In this document: piece by piece, positions 27,040 through 36,522 of the stretch
How positions within the stretch are numbered: position 1 is the first letter of the stretch
How the letters are laid out: every line of letters begins with the position of its first letter
Source: CAYWNA01 sp964459305
Lineage (GTDB): Bacteria; Planctomycetota; Planctomycetia; Pirellulales; Pirellulaceae
NCBI GenBank assembly: GCA_964459305.1
Contig: CAYWNA010000056.1
Location: forward strand, 1 to 60,524
Length of the DNA: 60,524 nucleotides
Direction of reading: 5' to 3'
Notes under the pieces: model-generated
Database searches by the model: none
What the model was told of the DNA's origin: nothing
The model's input: only the letters and a program-made list of their open reading frames with translations
Position numbers and translations under genes: made by a program

Positions 27040-30000
27040 GGCCCCATCAAGCTGGTCGCCGAAGCGGGCACGATCACCGTGGAGGGCGGTGCGGCGGGCG
27101 GCGGCGTCTCGGCCAACGGCAGCGGCAACGTGCTGTTGGAGGCCCGCAACACCACCGGTAACACTGGCAGCGACGTGGTCGTGGGCGCCGACGTGGTGAC
27201 CAGCGACGGAGGGGGTGGGCCGGGCACGGGCCACATCACGCTGGACGCGGCGGACGACGTGCACCAGAACGCGGACATTTCGACGGGCACACTGGGGACG
27301 ATCTTGGTCTCCGCGGCTAATAATCGGGTGCAGACGGCGGGCGAAGACGGTATCCAGATGGCGCATGGTACGTCGACAACATCGCTGGGTGGCACGATTC
27401 GTCTGGTTGCGGACAACGAGAGCGATATCGTTCTGGGGCTTGTGGATACTGGGGACGCGAGCCCAACTGCTGGTGCAGTGAGCCTGCTGGCTGAGGGGTC
27501 TATTCTGGATGAACCAACGGACCTAGCGGATCGGAACATCGAAACCGGGACGCTGAGGATGGAAGCCGATTCCGATAGGGACAACGCGGGTCAGATCGGC
27601 GATGCGGACCCAGGCAACGTCACCCCGGGAACTCACCCGAACGCGATCGACACGGCGGTCGTGAATCTGGCGGCTCGGAGTGCCGGGGGAATCTTCATCC
27701 TTGAAGCGGATGCCGTCACGGTCGACCGCGCCGACGGCCTGACGATCCAGCAAGTTAACTTCAACTCAACGACTTCGACGGTGACGGATTCGTTGCTGGC
27801 CGGCTTAGTGACGACCGACGATGGTGCGATCACGGTGTCGACGATGCCGGGTGGGTCGGTCACGATTAATGAGCAAATGGATACGACTGGCGGATTGGCG
27901 GGAGAACCAGTGACCATCAATGCGGATGATGTCGTACTGAACCCGGCGACTGGTTCCATCGACGTTTCGAATCTTGGCCTGGTGACACTGCGCACCGCTG
28001 CTGCGGGGCGCGAAATTGATCTTGGAGCAGACGCGCCTGGGAAACTGGGCCTGATAGACGAGGAACTTGACGTCATCACGACGGGCACGTTGGTCATTGG
28101 CCACAGTGGTACATTCAGTACCGATGCGGTGCTTGATTCCGGCACGATCACGGTAAGCGATCGGATCGATCCAGCGGGAACGACGACACTTCATCTGATC
28201 ACTGCCGGCCAGATTCAAACGGAGAACGGAAATGGCCGGATCGTCGAAACGAATCTGGCGATCGAGGCCGACAAGACGGTGACGCTCGGGAATGACAACG
28301 ATGTGGATGTCCTGGCAGCCGCTGTCGATGATTCTGGCGAGCGTTTCTTCTTCAAGGATGAAGATGACCTCACCCTCGGCAGGGTGAATGGCCGCGAGGG
28401 TCTGACCTTTGCCACATCGGCACAGTTGATCGCCGGCGGGCCGGTGACGCAGAGTCAGGAGATCACCGGCACGTCGCCGGGCGCGTCACTGGAGGTCGTT
28501 ACTCGCAACGATGCGGGCTCTAACATCACGCTGATCGACGCGGCCAACGATGTCGACAATCTTGGCCTTCGGACTCGCAATGCGGCAGACACTACCAACG
28601 CCGCGGGGACGATTTCATTCGTCGATTCCGATGGCTTTAACGTCACCAGCAACTTCAATGTTGTCGGCATTCAGTCTTCTGCCGACGTGACGCTGACCAG
28701 TGGTGGTGCGGTCACTCAAACCGCGGCGATTGAGGCCGACGGGTTGGAACTCCTGGGTATTGGCGGTTTCACGTTGACGAACGCGAGCAACGACGTGGAC
28801 ACATTGGCGGCAATCGCCGACCAGGCGGTCGCGTTCGAAGATAAGGATGATCTGGAAATCGGCACGGTGAACGTCACATCCGGCATCACTACGATCGCAT
28901 CCAACATCGACGTGACATCCGCCGCAACCATGACCGTCAACCAGCGGGTTCAGACAACGGGCAACGCGAGCATCACGCTCAAGACTACCGCCAGCAACGC
29001 CGACACGGTGTTCAACAACAGCGTGGCTGAACCGACGGCCGAGGTCCAGGTCGAGGATGGCCGTATCCGAATCGACGCTGGGGGCAACATCGTGCTGAAC
29101 GGAGGCGGCGACCGTGTGCGATTCCAAACCAACAGTGGGACAACTAGCGTGGTACCTGCTGACGTAACCGTCGCGCCCGTTAACGATCCGGGCGTCGGTC
29201 CGACCGGTGAAGCCGCGATCAATGTCACGATTTCCGACGCCATCGGTCTCAATTTCCAAATCACAATCGATTGGTTCTCCGGCGATGATTCCATCAGCGT
29301 CGTGCCGGAAGTGGATGACGACTTCCCCTTCCCCGGCAACGCGGCAGCGAACCCCGACGGTCAGTTCGATGCAAATGACAACGCCACGGCCACTCCAACG
29401 CCGCCGGGCACTCACACATTCGCGCATGTGTTCGAACACGGCAACCCAGACCCGCGGAACCCGGCCGACCCAATCCCCGGCACCGTGACCGCGCAATACG
29501 ACCCGCGCGACAGCGATGGAAACAACGTGTTGGACGACCGCGGCATCGAATTCGTCAGCGGCGGTACGGTGATCGTGACGGTGGTACCGTTCGAGTTGAC
29601 TGTCCCCGGCGAGGGTCTCCTTGCTTTTGTCAAGGTTGAGAAATCGGAAGTCGTCCCGGTTGCGTTGCGGCGGGAGACTAGCGAGATGCTCGTGTCGGGC
29701 GCGATGTCCTCGGCAACAGAGGACTCCGAGGCGTATGAGGATCAGCGTGCAGACATCGAATCCTTGAGGACATCGGGAATCCGAGTGTTCTTCCGACGCG
29801 TGGATGCGGCGGGCAAGGAAGGCGACAATTTCTACCTGCCCGCAAACGTATTGGAGGGGGATTTGCTGAACATCTTCTCGAGGTTCCCCAATGGACAATA
29901 TCGTGTTTACCTTCAAGAGGCCGGGTCGGAGCGGGTACGCCTGGTGCGCGAAGTTTATGTGCATCAGGGACATGTGGTACCGCCTGACTTCCGACAGGAT

Positions 30001-30354
30001 ATGAGCGAACGTCAGCCTGGCGGTGCAGAGGACAACGCGACACCGGACACATCGGCCGAGACCACGGACGGCAAGAAGGACGAGAATTCAAAGGACCAAC
30101 CTGTTGAAGAACCGTCGCCAACGGCGGTGCCAGAGGATTCGGCGAACGAAGCGACGGTCGAGCCCGAAGACGGCTCGGACCAGGTCAAAGGGGCCGCGAT
30201 GATCGGGGCCGGATTGGCTGCATGCGCCACCCGCGAGCGGTGGGCCGATCAAGTCGATCAGGCGTTTGAGGCCGGAAGGCAGTCGCTGTCCAAGGCCGCG
30301 AGATTGTGCCGGAGGCTTCGGCGAAAACGAGTAAGACGCAGTACAAGAAGGTAG
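27040..30354 (+). CDS. Giant LEPR-XLL surface protein, C-terminal part
   Basis: After the gap the protein continues with the same beta-rich repeats (GPIKLVAEAGTITVEGG and onward) to about 29130, then changes to a non-repetitive domain: VTVAPVNDPGVGPTGEAAIN, a Ca-binding-like strand, a short Asp-rich region (YDPRDSDGNNVLDDRGIEF) and a folded domain with IRVFFRRVDAAGKEGDNFYL and PNGQYRVYLQEAGSERVRL. The end has an acidic, Pro/Ser/Thr-rich linker, a short hydrophobic stretch (GAAMIGAGLAACA) and a strongly basic tail (RRLRRKRVRRSTRR). This hydrophobic-plus-basic end could be a membrane or cell-envelope anchor. Total visible length over all parts is roughly 3360 residues. The kinase-WD40 gene starts 98 bases downstream. 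Confidence 0.83.
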   Translation, partial: GPIKLVAEAGTITVEGGAAGGGVSANGSGNVLLEARNTTGNTGSDVVVGADVVTSDGGGGPGTGHITLDAADDVHQNADISTGTLGTILVSAANNRVQTAGEDGIQMAHGTSTTSLGGTIRLVADNESDIVLGLVDTGDASPTAGAVSLLAEGSILDEPTDLADRNIETGTLRMEADSDRDNAGQIGDADPGNVTPGTHPNAIDTAVVNLAARSAGGIFILEADAVTVDRADGLTIQQVNFNSTTSTVTDSLLAGLVTTDDGAITVSTMPGGSVTINEQMDTTGGLAGEPVTINADDVVLNPATGSIDVSNLGLVTLRTAAAGREIDLGADAPGKLGLIDEELDVITTGTLVIGHSGTFSTDAVLDSGTITVSDRIDPAGTTTLHLITAGQIQTENGNGRIVETNLAIEADKTVTLGNDNDVDVLAAAVDDSGERFFFKDEDDLTLGRVNGREGLTFATSAQLIAGGPVTQSQEITGTSPGASLEVVTRNDAGSNITLIDAANDVDNLGLRTRNAADTTNAAGTISFVDSDGFNVTSNFNVVGIQSSADVTLTSGGAVTQTAAIEADGLELLGIGGFTLTNASNDVDTLAAIADQAVAFEDKDDLEIGTVNVTSGITTIASNIDVTSAATMTVNQRVQTTGNASITLKTTASNADTVFNNSVAEPTAEVQVEDGRIRIDAGGNIVLNGGGDRVRFQTNSGTTSVVPADVTVAPVNDPGVGPTGEAAINVTISDAIGLNFQITIDWFSGDDSISVVPEVDDDFPFPGNAAANPDGQFDANDNATATPTPPGTHTFAHVFEHGNPDPRNPADPIPGTVTAQYDPRDSDGNNVLDDRGIEFVSGGTVIVTVVPFELTVPGEGLLAFVKVEKSEVVPVALRRETSEMLVSGAMSSATEDSEAYEDQRADIESLRTSGIRVFFRRVDAAGKEGDNFYLPANVLEGDLLNIFSRFPNGQYRVYLQEAGSERVRLVREVYVHQGHVVPPDFRQDMSERQPGGAEDNATPDTSAETTDGKKDENSKDQPVEEPSPTAVPEDSANEATVEPEDGSDQVKGAAMIGAGLAACATRERWADQVDQAFEAGRQSLSKAARLCRRLRRKRVRRSTRR

Positions 30355-30452
30355 AATAGGTTCTGTCGGGGCAAGACGAGTCCCGAACTGACTTAGCATC
30401 TCTGGACGGACCACCTGGATACCGTACCAACAGAGATAGAGGAAACGCAGTA

Positions 30453-33400
30453 ATGGCTGAACGTTCGTTGAATCACGACGAAGAGAAAAAACCGACCGCA
30501 CCCAAGCAGGATCCCAACCAGACGCTGAATTCCTCCGATGTGCCGGTTGATCCGGAGAAGGCGGACGAGTCGGCTGGTCAAGGAGATCCCCAGCAGACGG
30601 TCGACTCGGTCGAATTGCCTCTGGAGTCCGGCACCGGGAAGAACGAGACGGACACGACCGAGAAGATCATGCAGACGGTCGATTCCGTGGAGTTGCCGGC
30701 AGACTCCTCGGACCAGCCCAAATCGGACACAACCGAAAGCGATTCGGGACAGACTTTGGACTCCGTCGAGTTGCCACCGGACGTCAACGGCGAGAAGGAC
30801 ACGAGGCCTACCGTCGTGCAGACGGTGGGCTCCACGGAGTTGCCGGACGATTCGGTGGGGCAGCCCAAATCGGATCCAGCGGTCGCCGACGTTGGGCAAA
30901 CGGTGGATTCGGTGGAACTGCCGCTGGAATCTTCGACCGGAAGTGAATCGGAATCGGCCGATGAGGATATCGTACAGACATGGGATTCGACCGAATTGCC
31001 GTTGCCGCCGTCTCCGTCAGCCGAGCAGGGGCATCCCACGCCGGGCAAAATCGACGCAACCGTGGAGTTGGGCGACGAGGCGATCGGCGATTCCGAGTCC
31101 AGCAGCAGCGGCGCCCCCGCCGCCCAGATCGATCAAACCGTCGAGCTCGGCTCCGATGGAGCCGCTGACCTAGAGTCGGGCGGAGCGATGACTCCCGACG
31201 GCAAGATCGACCAGACGGTCGAGCTCGGGCCCGATGGGGCCGTTGGCGCAGAGTCGGGTGGGGCGACGACTCCCGACGGCAAGATCGACCAGACGGCCGA
31301 GCTCGGACCTGATGGAGCCGTTGGCGCAGCGTCGGGCGGCGCCACGACTCCCGCCGTCCGAATCGATCAAACGGTCGATCTCAGCACGGCGGGCGGCCCG
31401 CAGCCTTCCGGGCAGGACATTGGCTCGACGCTCGACTCAACCAATATCCCGGATGCCCCCACGGAGGAAATGACCGCCATTTGGGGCGACGACGTCAATG
31501 CTTCGCGGCCGGGCATGACGATCAAAGGCAAGCAGGGGGCGACCGTCACGAGCCGGTCGACATTGGTTATCCAACCGCGCGGCTTTCGTGCGGTGGACAA
31601 AGGAAAGCCGGGCGACTACGCCAAGCGAGCCGACTACGATCTGCTGAACCTGTTGGGCGAAGGCGGGATGGGAGTCGTCTACATGGCGCGTCAGGCTTCC
31701 ATCGACCGAAAGGTCGCCATCAAGATGTTGAAGACGGCGACCTCCAAGGACGAGACGCAGCGGCGCAAGTTCCTTTCGGAGGCCGTGATCACCGGCGACT
31801 TGGACCATCCCCATATCGTGCCCATCTACGACCTGGGCACAAACGACGAAGGGGCCCTATTCTATTCGATGAAGCGAGTGCAGGGCACGCCTTGGGACGA
31901 GCGTGTCAACAACATGTCTCTGCACGAGAACATCGAGACCCTTATGAAGGTGGCCGACGCCGTGGCGTTCGCGCACTCGCGCGGCGTGGTCCACCGCGAT
32001 CTGAAACCCGAAAACACCATGCTGGGCGATTTCGGCGAAGTGCTGGTGATGGACTGGGGATTGGCGATTCCCACGGACCGCTTCAAGAAAAGCAAGACTG
32101 TCGGCACATCAAAGACCATGGGCGGCACGCCGGCCTACATGGCGCCGGAAATGGCAACGGGGCCATTCGATAAAATCTCCTACACGAGCGATGTTTATCT
32201 GCTGGGAGCGATGTTGTACGAAGTCGTCACCGGCTCTCCGCCTCACACCGGCAGAGACGTGATGAAATGCCTGGTTGCGGCAAGCAAAAACGACATCACA
32301 TCCACCGAGAAAAAAGGGGAATTGGTAGACATCGCGTTGAAAGCGATGTCCACCAAGCCTGAAGACCGATACGCTTCGGTCCAGGAGTTCCAGACCGCGA
32401 TCCGCGACTACTTGGACCATTCCGAGAGCATCGCTTTGGCAGCGCGGGCGGAGGAAGATCTGGAGAAAGCCGAACAGACGGGCGACTACCAAGTCTACGC
32501 ACAGTCCGTGTTTGGCTATCAGGAGGCCTTGAAACTTTGGGATGGGAACAAACGGGCCGAAGGGGGACTGAGAAAAGCGAAACTGGCGTATGCACAGAAG
32601 GCGTTTCACAAAGGCGATTTCGATCTGGGCGCGGGGTTGTTGATTCTGGGTATTCCGGAACACGACGAACTTTCTGGTGAGATTCAACTCGCGCAACAAG
32701 AACGCGAAGCGCGGCAGCAACGACTGAAGAGGGCCAAAAGGATTGTTGTGGGTTTGGTCGCCCTCGTCTTCGTTGTGGTCACGGGCTTCTTGGTTTGGGT
32801 CAACCACGAAAGGCAACGTGCTGAGGACAATGCGGCAGAGGCAAGACGACAAGAGATCATCGCCGAAGAAAAAAGAAAGGAGGCGCTTCGGCAGCAAGCA
32901 ATTGCGGAAGCCAATGAACGCAAGGCGAAATACGAGGCCTATGTTGCCTCGATCGGATTGGCTGCGGCCAAGATCGAGGAAAACTCGTTCGATGCGGCGC
33001 GAGAGTTGTTGCGTGCATGCAAGCGGGATACCCCCAAGCATTGCAATTGGGAGTGGGGACGATTGGACTTCCTTTGCGGACAGGGAAAGCGAGTGGATGC
33101 GCTCGATCCTCTCCAGGCCGTCGACATTGTCAACTTCTTCGACGTTGACATGTCACTGAACCGAGAACGCCTCGTATCGGGCGGTTGGAACGGTATGTTT
33201 AGAATCTGGAACATCGGATCGGATGGGAAACCGGAGGAGCCCTTGGAGATTCGGCACGGCAGGGCAACCTTCGTGAATGCGGTTGCGTTTTCTCCCGACG
33301 GCAAGCTCGTTGCCACTGGCAGCAACGACACTACCGGAGTGTACTTGCGGTTGTGGGATGCCGACACGGGTGAGCAGGTGAGGACGCTGGAAGGCCACGA

Positions 33401-36356
33401 GGATACCGTCTGGAGTGCCACGTTTTCAAAGGACGGCACGCAGCTGCTGACCAGTTCGTATGACAAGACGGCTCGCTTGTGGGATGTGGCTACGGGCAGG
33501 CTCGTCACCACCTTCAGAGGTCACGATGACTGGGTTTGGTCCGTAGCGTTTTCTACGGATGAGACACGCGTCGTTACAGCCAGCCAGGACGGATCGGCCA
33601 GGGTGTGGGACAAGTCTACTGGAGAGCAGATTGCGGAGCCGTTTATCGGCCATCGCAAGGGCAATCGTCAAACTCCGATCTACACCGCGGCTTTCCATCC
33701 AAACGGAAACTTGGTGGCATCCGGCGGTCTTGACAACCGCGTGCTGATTTGGGATCCGGACGATATCGAGGCTTTCGACTACAAGGCAGCCGGCACGGCC
33801 GCGCAACTTCCGCCGCCGAAGGTTGCAGCAACGCTGGAAGGACATCGGCGCGCGGTGTGGAGCGTCGCCTTTTCAGAAGACGGCGAGCGGTTGATCAGCG
33901 GCAGCCTCGACAACTCCGTCAACGTGTGGGACGTCAAGACAGGCGGGTTGATCAAAACGCTTCGCGGTCACGCTGGGTCAGTGCGGTCTTGTCAGTTCTA
34001 CACCGATGACAGTTTTGCCGTCTCCGGCAGCCTCGATCGAACCGTGGCGAGGTGGAATATCGAGAAATACGAAGAGGTCCGTATACTTCGACACGTGCTC
34101 AAGGGACACAGGAACGCGATTCACGATGCCTCGTTTTCCCACGATGGCCGGCAGGTAGTGACTGCCAGCCTCGACGGTTCGGCCAAGTTGTGGGATCTGG
34201 ACACAGGGCAGTCGTTGCGTGATTTCCGCGAAGGTCACGAATACATGGCGTCGGGCGTCCTTTTTTTCCCCGACGGGAGACGCCTGCTTACTACAGCCGG
34301 CGACAACACGGTGCGGATCTGGGATATCAGCGGCGGGACAGAGGTCGCCGGCTTCGAAGTCGTCGATTTCGAAGTCGAGCACATGGGCCTTGGCGGCGCG
34401 GTTGCCCTGTCGTCCGACGGTCGATGGATACTGACCGGCGGTGGTCGAATCGACACGGAAGGCCGGTACGAGGTCTGGATGGCGAAACTGTGGGATGCAG
34501 AAACTCACGAGCTGGTGCACACACTGAAGGGGCACAAAACAGAAGTCACTGCGGTAGCCATTTCGCCCGACACCAGGACCCTGTTCACAGGCGACTGGAA
34601 CGGTCGTTGCGTCCTGTGGGACCGGGAAACGGGAAAGGAGATCGAGCGTTTCTACGACGAAGACAAGATCAACGTCGCTACCTTCCTTCCAGACGGCAAA
34701 CGGGTGCTGACGGCCAGCAACTACAAGGAAGTCCGCCGATGGCTGGTACCGTCGGGCGAGGAAGATCCTTCGTGGGCCTTGAGGCATCCTGATTCGGTTG
34801 CATCCATGGCCGTTTCGGGCGACGGTCGATTGATTCTTACCAGTTGCGCGGACGGACGGGTGCGACTGTGGGATGCAGACCGTCCTGACGAGCCCCAGGA
34901 GCTCGATGTTCGTGGCGGGAAGGCGGTGTTTGCCCAGAATCTGCGGCGTTACATGAGCGACTTCAAATGGGACGAAGAAGAACTGGCCAAACGATGCCAG
35001 CTCAGCGAATCGCTGGTGTCGGATCTGCTGGCAGCCAAAGCGGAGGCATCGCCGCAAGTGACTCAGAAACTGGCAGCCGCCCTCGAACTCCCGCGGCCCA
35101 CCGACTTGCACAGAACCATATTCTCCGTAGCGATCAAGCCGGACGGTACGCGCGGAATGACGGTGTCGGAGTGGGACCGAGTTGTCCGGCTATGGGATTT
35201 GACCAATGGAGAAGAGGTGCAATATCGCAATACCTCGGATCGACAGGGACCGTTTCTAGACCTGGGTAGCAGAGCGTTTCGAGGCCGCGTATCGTCGGCT
35301 GCGTTCTCACCGGCGGATGAACGAGTGGTCACGGTCGGTGGGGATTCGGCCCGGCTCTGGAAGCTGGACGAAAACGTATCGGCGCAAGAGCGCGAGTTGA
35401 GAAGTTTTCGACCCCACGGCGCGGTTTCGTCGGCGCAGTTCTCGCCGGGCGGTAAGTACGTCGTTACAGGTGGCTGGGACAACTCGGCTCGAATTTGGGA
35501 CGCGGAGACAGGAAAGGTGCTCAGGAAGCTGGGGCAGGATCCGGATAAGCCGGAAGCTGCGCACCGTGGGAAAATCCGTAGCGCCTTTTTCTCGCCGGAT
35601 GGGGACCACGTACTCACGGCAAGCGATGACCGCACAGCGAAGGTGTGGAGCCAAAAGGACGGGAGTCTGAAGCTGACCATTCACGGTTACAAGCGCCGTA
35701 TCCACATTCACGGTCACAAGCGCCGTATCCATCATGCCGTGTATTCTCATGACGGCCGCCTCGTAATGACGTCATCGCAGGACAAGACCACCAAAATATG
35801 GGACGCAGAATCGGGCAAGCTGCGTTTCACGCTTGCCGGAGAAGAGGGACACAAGTGGGCGGTGCTGCACGCTGCATTCTCGGAAGACGACAAGTGGGTG
35901 GTCACCGGGAGCGTGGACAATACGGCGAAAGTCTGGAGGCTCGAACAAGGCGTGGCCATGCCCACGCCGAAATACACGTTGACGGGCCACACCGACAGCG
36001 TCACGTCGGTGGCTTTTTCGCCTTTCGATCCGGAGAAGTCCTCTGATGCGGAGAATGGCGGCGCAGATTGCATGCCATCCCGCATCCTGACGGGCAGCGA
36101 GGATGGAACGGCAATACTTTGGGATGCGCAAACGGTGTCACTCCTGGACGAAAAGGAGGACGAAAAGGAACCCGCCAAGGAGTTGCTGACTCTGAAGGCT
36201 CATGAAGAGGGATACGGCATCACTTCGGTCAGCTTCTCGCCCGACGGACGATACGCCTTGACCAGCAGCACGGACGGGACTGCGATCGTTTGGCTGGCAG
36301 GGGATTGGACAGAAACCGAAACGGAGCGAACTGAAGAAGCGTTCGCACAACGCTGA
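30453..36356 (+). CDS. Transmembrane Ser/Thr protein kinase with WD40 propellers and an inserted helix-turn-helix
   Basis: The 1967-residue protein has four parts. Residues 1-390 are acidic and disordered, with seven copies of a motif like QTVDSVELP and five of the type IDQTVELG. Residues ~394-653 are a Hanks-type kinase: LLGEGGMGVVYMA (P-loop), VAIKML (lysine), HRDLKPEN (catalytic loop, about residue 514), and MDWGLA in place of DFG, common in planctomycete kinases. One transmembrane helix lies at ~764-783 (IVVGLVALVFVVVTGFLVWV), followed by a charged coiled coil. From ~890 to the end are about 21 WD40 blades, enough for three seven-bladed propellers. Between blades 13 and 14 sits a Cro/CI-type helix-turn-helix (residues ~1493-1547). 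Cytoplasmic kinase, opposite-side sensor propellers inferred. Confidence 0.93.
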   Translation: MAERSLNHDEEKKPTAPKQDPNQTLNSSDVPVDPEKADESAGQGDPQQTVDSVELPLESGTGKNETDTTEKIMQTVDSVELPADSSDQPKSDTTESDSGQTLDSVELPPDVNGEKDTRPTVVQTVGSTELPDDSVGQPKSDPAVADVGQTVDSVELPLESSTGSESESADEDIVQTWDSTELPLPPSPSAEQGHPTPGKIDATVELGDEAIGDSESSSSGAPAAQIDQTVELGSDGAADLESGGAMTPDGKIDQTVELGPDGAVGAESGGATTPDGKIDQTAELGPDGAVGAASGGATTPAVRIDQTVDLSTAGGPQPSGQDIGSTLDSTNIPDAPTEEMTAIWGDDVNASRPGMTIKGKQGATVTSRSTLVIQPRGFRAVDKGKPGDYAKRADYDLLNLLGEGGMGVVYMARQASIDRKVAIKMLKTATSKDETQRRKFLSEAVITGDLDHPHIVPIYDLGTNDEGALFYSMKRVQGTPWDERVNNMSLHENIETLMKVADAVAFAHSRGVVHRDLKPENTMLGDFGEVLVMDWGLAIPTDRFKKSKTVGTSKTMGGTPAYMAPEMATGPFDKISYTSDVYLLGAMLYEVVTGSPPHTGRDVMKCLVAASKNDITSTEKKGELVDIALKAMSTKPEDRYASVQEFQTAIRDYLDHSESIALAARAEEDLEKAEQTGDYQVYAQSVFGYQEALKLWDGNKRAEGGLRKAKLAYAQKAFHKGDFDLGAGLLILGIPEHDELSGEIQLAQQEREARQQRLKRAKRIVVGLVALVFVVVTGFLVWVNHERQRAEDNAAEARRQEIIAEEKRKEALRQQAIAEANERKAKYEAYVASIGLAAAKIEENSFDAARELLRACKRDTPKHCNWEWGRLDFLCGQGKRVDALDPLQAVDIVNFFDVDMSLNRERLVSGGWNGMFRIWNIGSDGKPEEPLEIRHGRATFVNAVAFSPDGKLVATGSNDTTGVYLRLWDADTGEQVRTLEGHEDTVWSATFSKDGTQLLTSSYDKTARLWDVATGRLVTTFRGHDDWVWSVAFSTDETRVVTASQDGSARVWDKSTGEQIAEPFIGHRKGNRQTPIYTAAFHPNGNLVASGGLDNRVLIWDPDDIEAFDYKAAGTAAQLPPPKVAATLEGHRRAVWSVAFSEDGERLISGSLDNSVNVWDVKTGGLIKTLRGHAGSVRSCQFYTDDSFAVSGSLDRTVARWNIEKYEEVRILRHVLKGHRNAIHDASFSHDGRQVVTASLDGSAKLWDLDTGQSLRDFREGHEYMASGVLFFPDGRRLLTTAGDNTVRIWDISGGTEVAGFEVVDFEVEHMGLGGAVALSSDGRWILTGGGRIDTEGRYEVWMAKLWDAETHELVHTLKGHKTEVTAVAISPDTRTLFTGDWNGRCVLWDRETGKEIERFYDEDKINVATFLPDGKRVLTASNYKEVRRWLVPSGEEDPSWALRHPDSVASMAVSGDGRLILTSCADGRVRLWDADRPDEPQELDVRGGKAVFAQNLRRYMSDFKWDEEELAKRCQLSESLVSDLLAAKAEASPQVTQKLAAALELPRPTDLHRTIFSVAIKPDGTRGMTVSEWDRVVRLWDLTNGEEVQYRNTSDRQGPFLDLGSRAFRGRVSSAAFSPADERVVTVGGDSARLWKLDENVSAQERELRSFRPHGAVSSAQFSPGGKYVVTGGWDNSARIWDAETGKVLRKLGQDPDKPEAAHRGKIRSAFFSPDGDHVLTASDDRTAKVWSQKDGSLKLTIHGYKRRIHIHGHKRRIHHAVYSHDGRLVMTSSQDKTTKIWDAESGKLRFTLAGEEGHKWAVLHAAFSEDDKWVVTGSVDNTAKVWRLEQGVAMPTPKYTLTGHTDSVTSVAFSPFDPEKSSDAENGGADCMPSRILTGSEDGTAILWDAQTVSLLDEKEDEKEPAKELLTLKAHEEGYGITSVSFSPDGRYALTSSTDGTAIVWLAGDWTETETERTEEAFAQR
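35679..35732. repeat. 27-bp tandem duplication within a WD40 blade
   Basis: Bases 35679-35705 and 35706-35732 are direct repeats with 25 of 27 identical, encoding IHGYKRRIH then IHGHKRRIH. The frame is kept. It adds nine residues to the loop before a WD40 blade. Confidence 0.9.
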
Positions 36357-36443
36357 GAAGCTTTCTTGGTACGCCATGACGGTTGATGGAATCCGGGCTT
36401 CAGCCTGGCACCCACGCGAAGATAATGCCGGGATATGCGCGAT

Positions 36444-36511
36444 GTAGCCGAACTCGCCAGAGTTTGGTTTTTTCCTGTGCCAAGCGACCAAAGTCTGGCG
36501 ACTTCAGCTAC
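36444..36511. repeat. Palindromic intergenic repeat, GTAGCYGAASTCGCCAGA family
   Basis: The 24-base arms at 36444-36467 and 36488-36511 pair with three mismatches around a 20-base loop. The right arm ends 11 bases before the ATG of the next gene, so the hairpin would cover the upstream region of that message and may end transcription from the kinase gene. Confidence 0.82.
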
Positions 36512-36522
36512 CATGGATAGCC

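Noticed and set aside
33978..35111. 377-codon open frame on the minus strand
   Set aside because: It is antisense to the WD40 part of the kinase, repeats with the blades and has no known motif.
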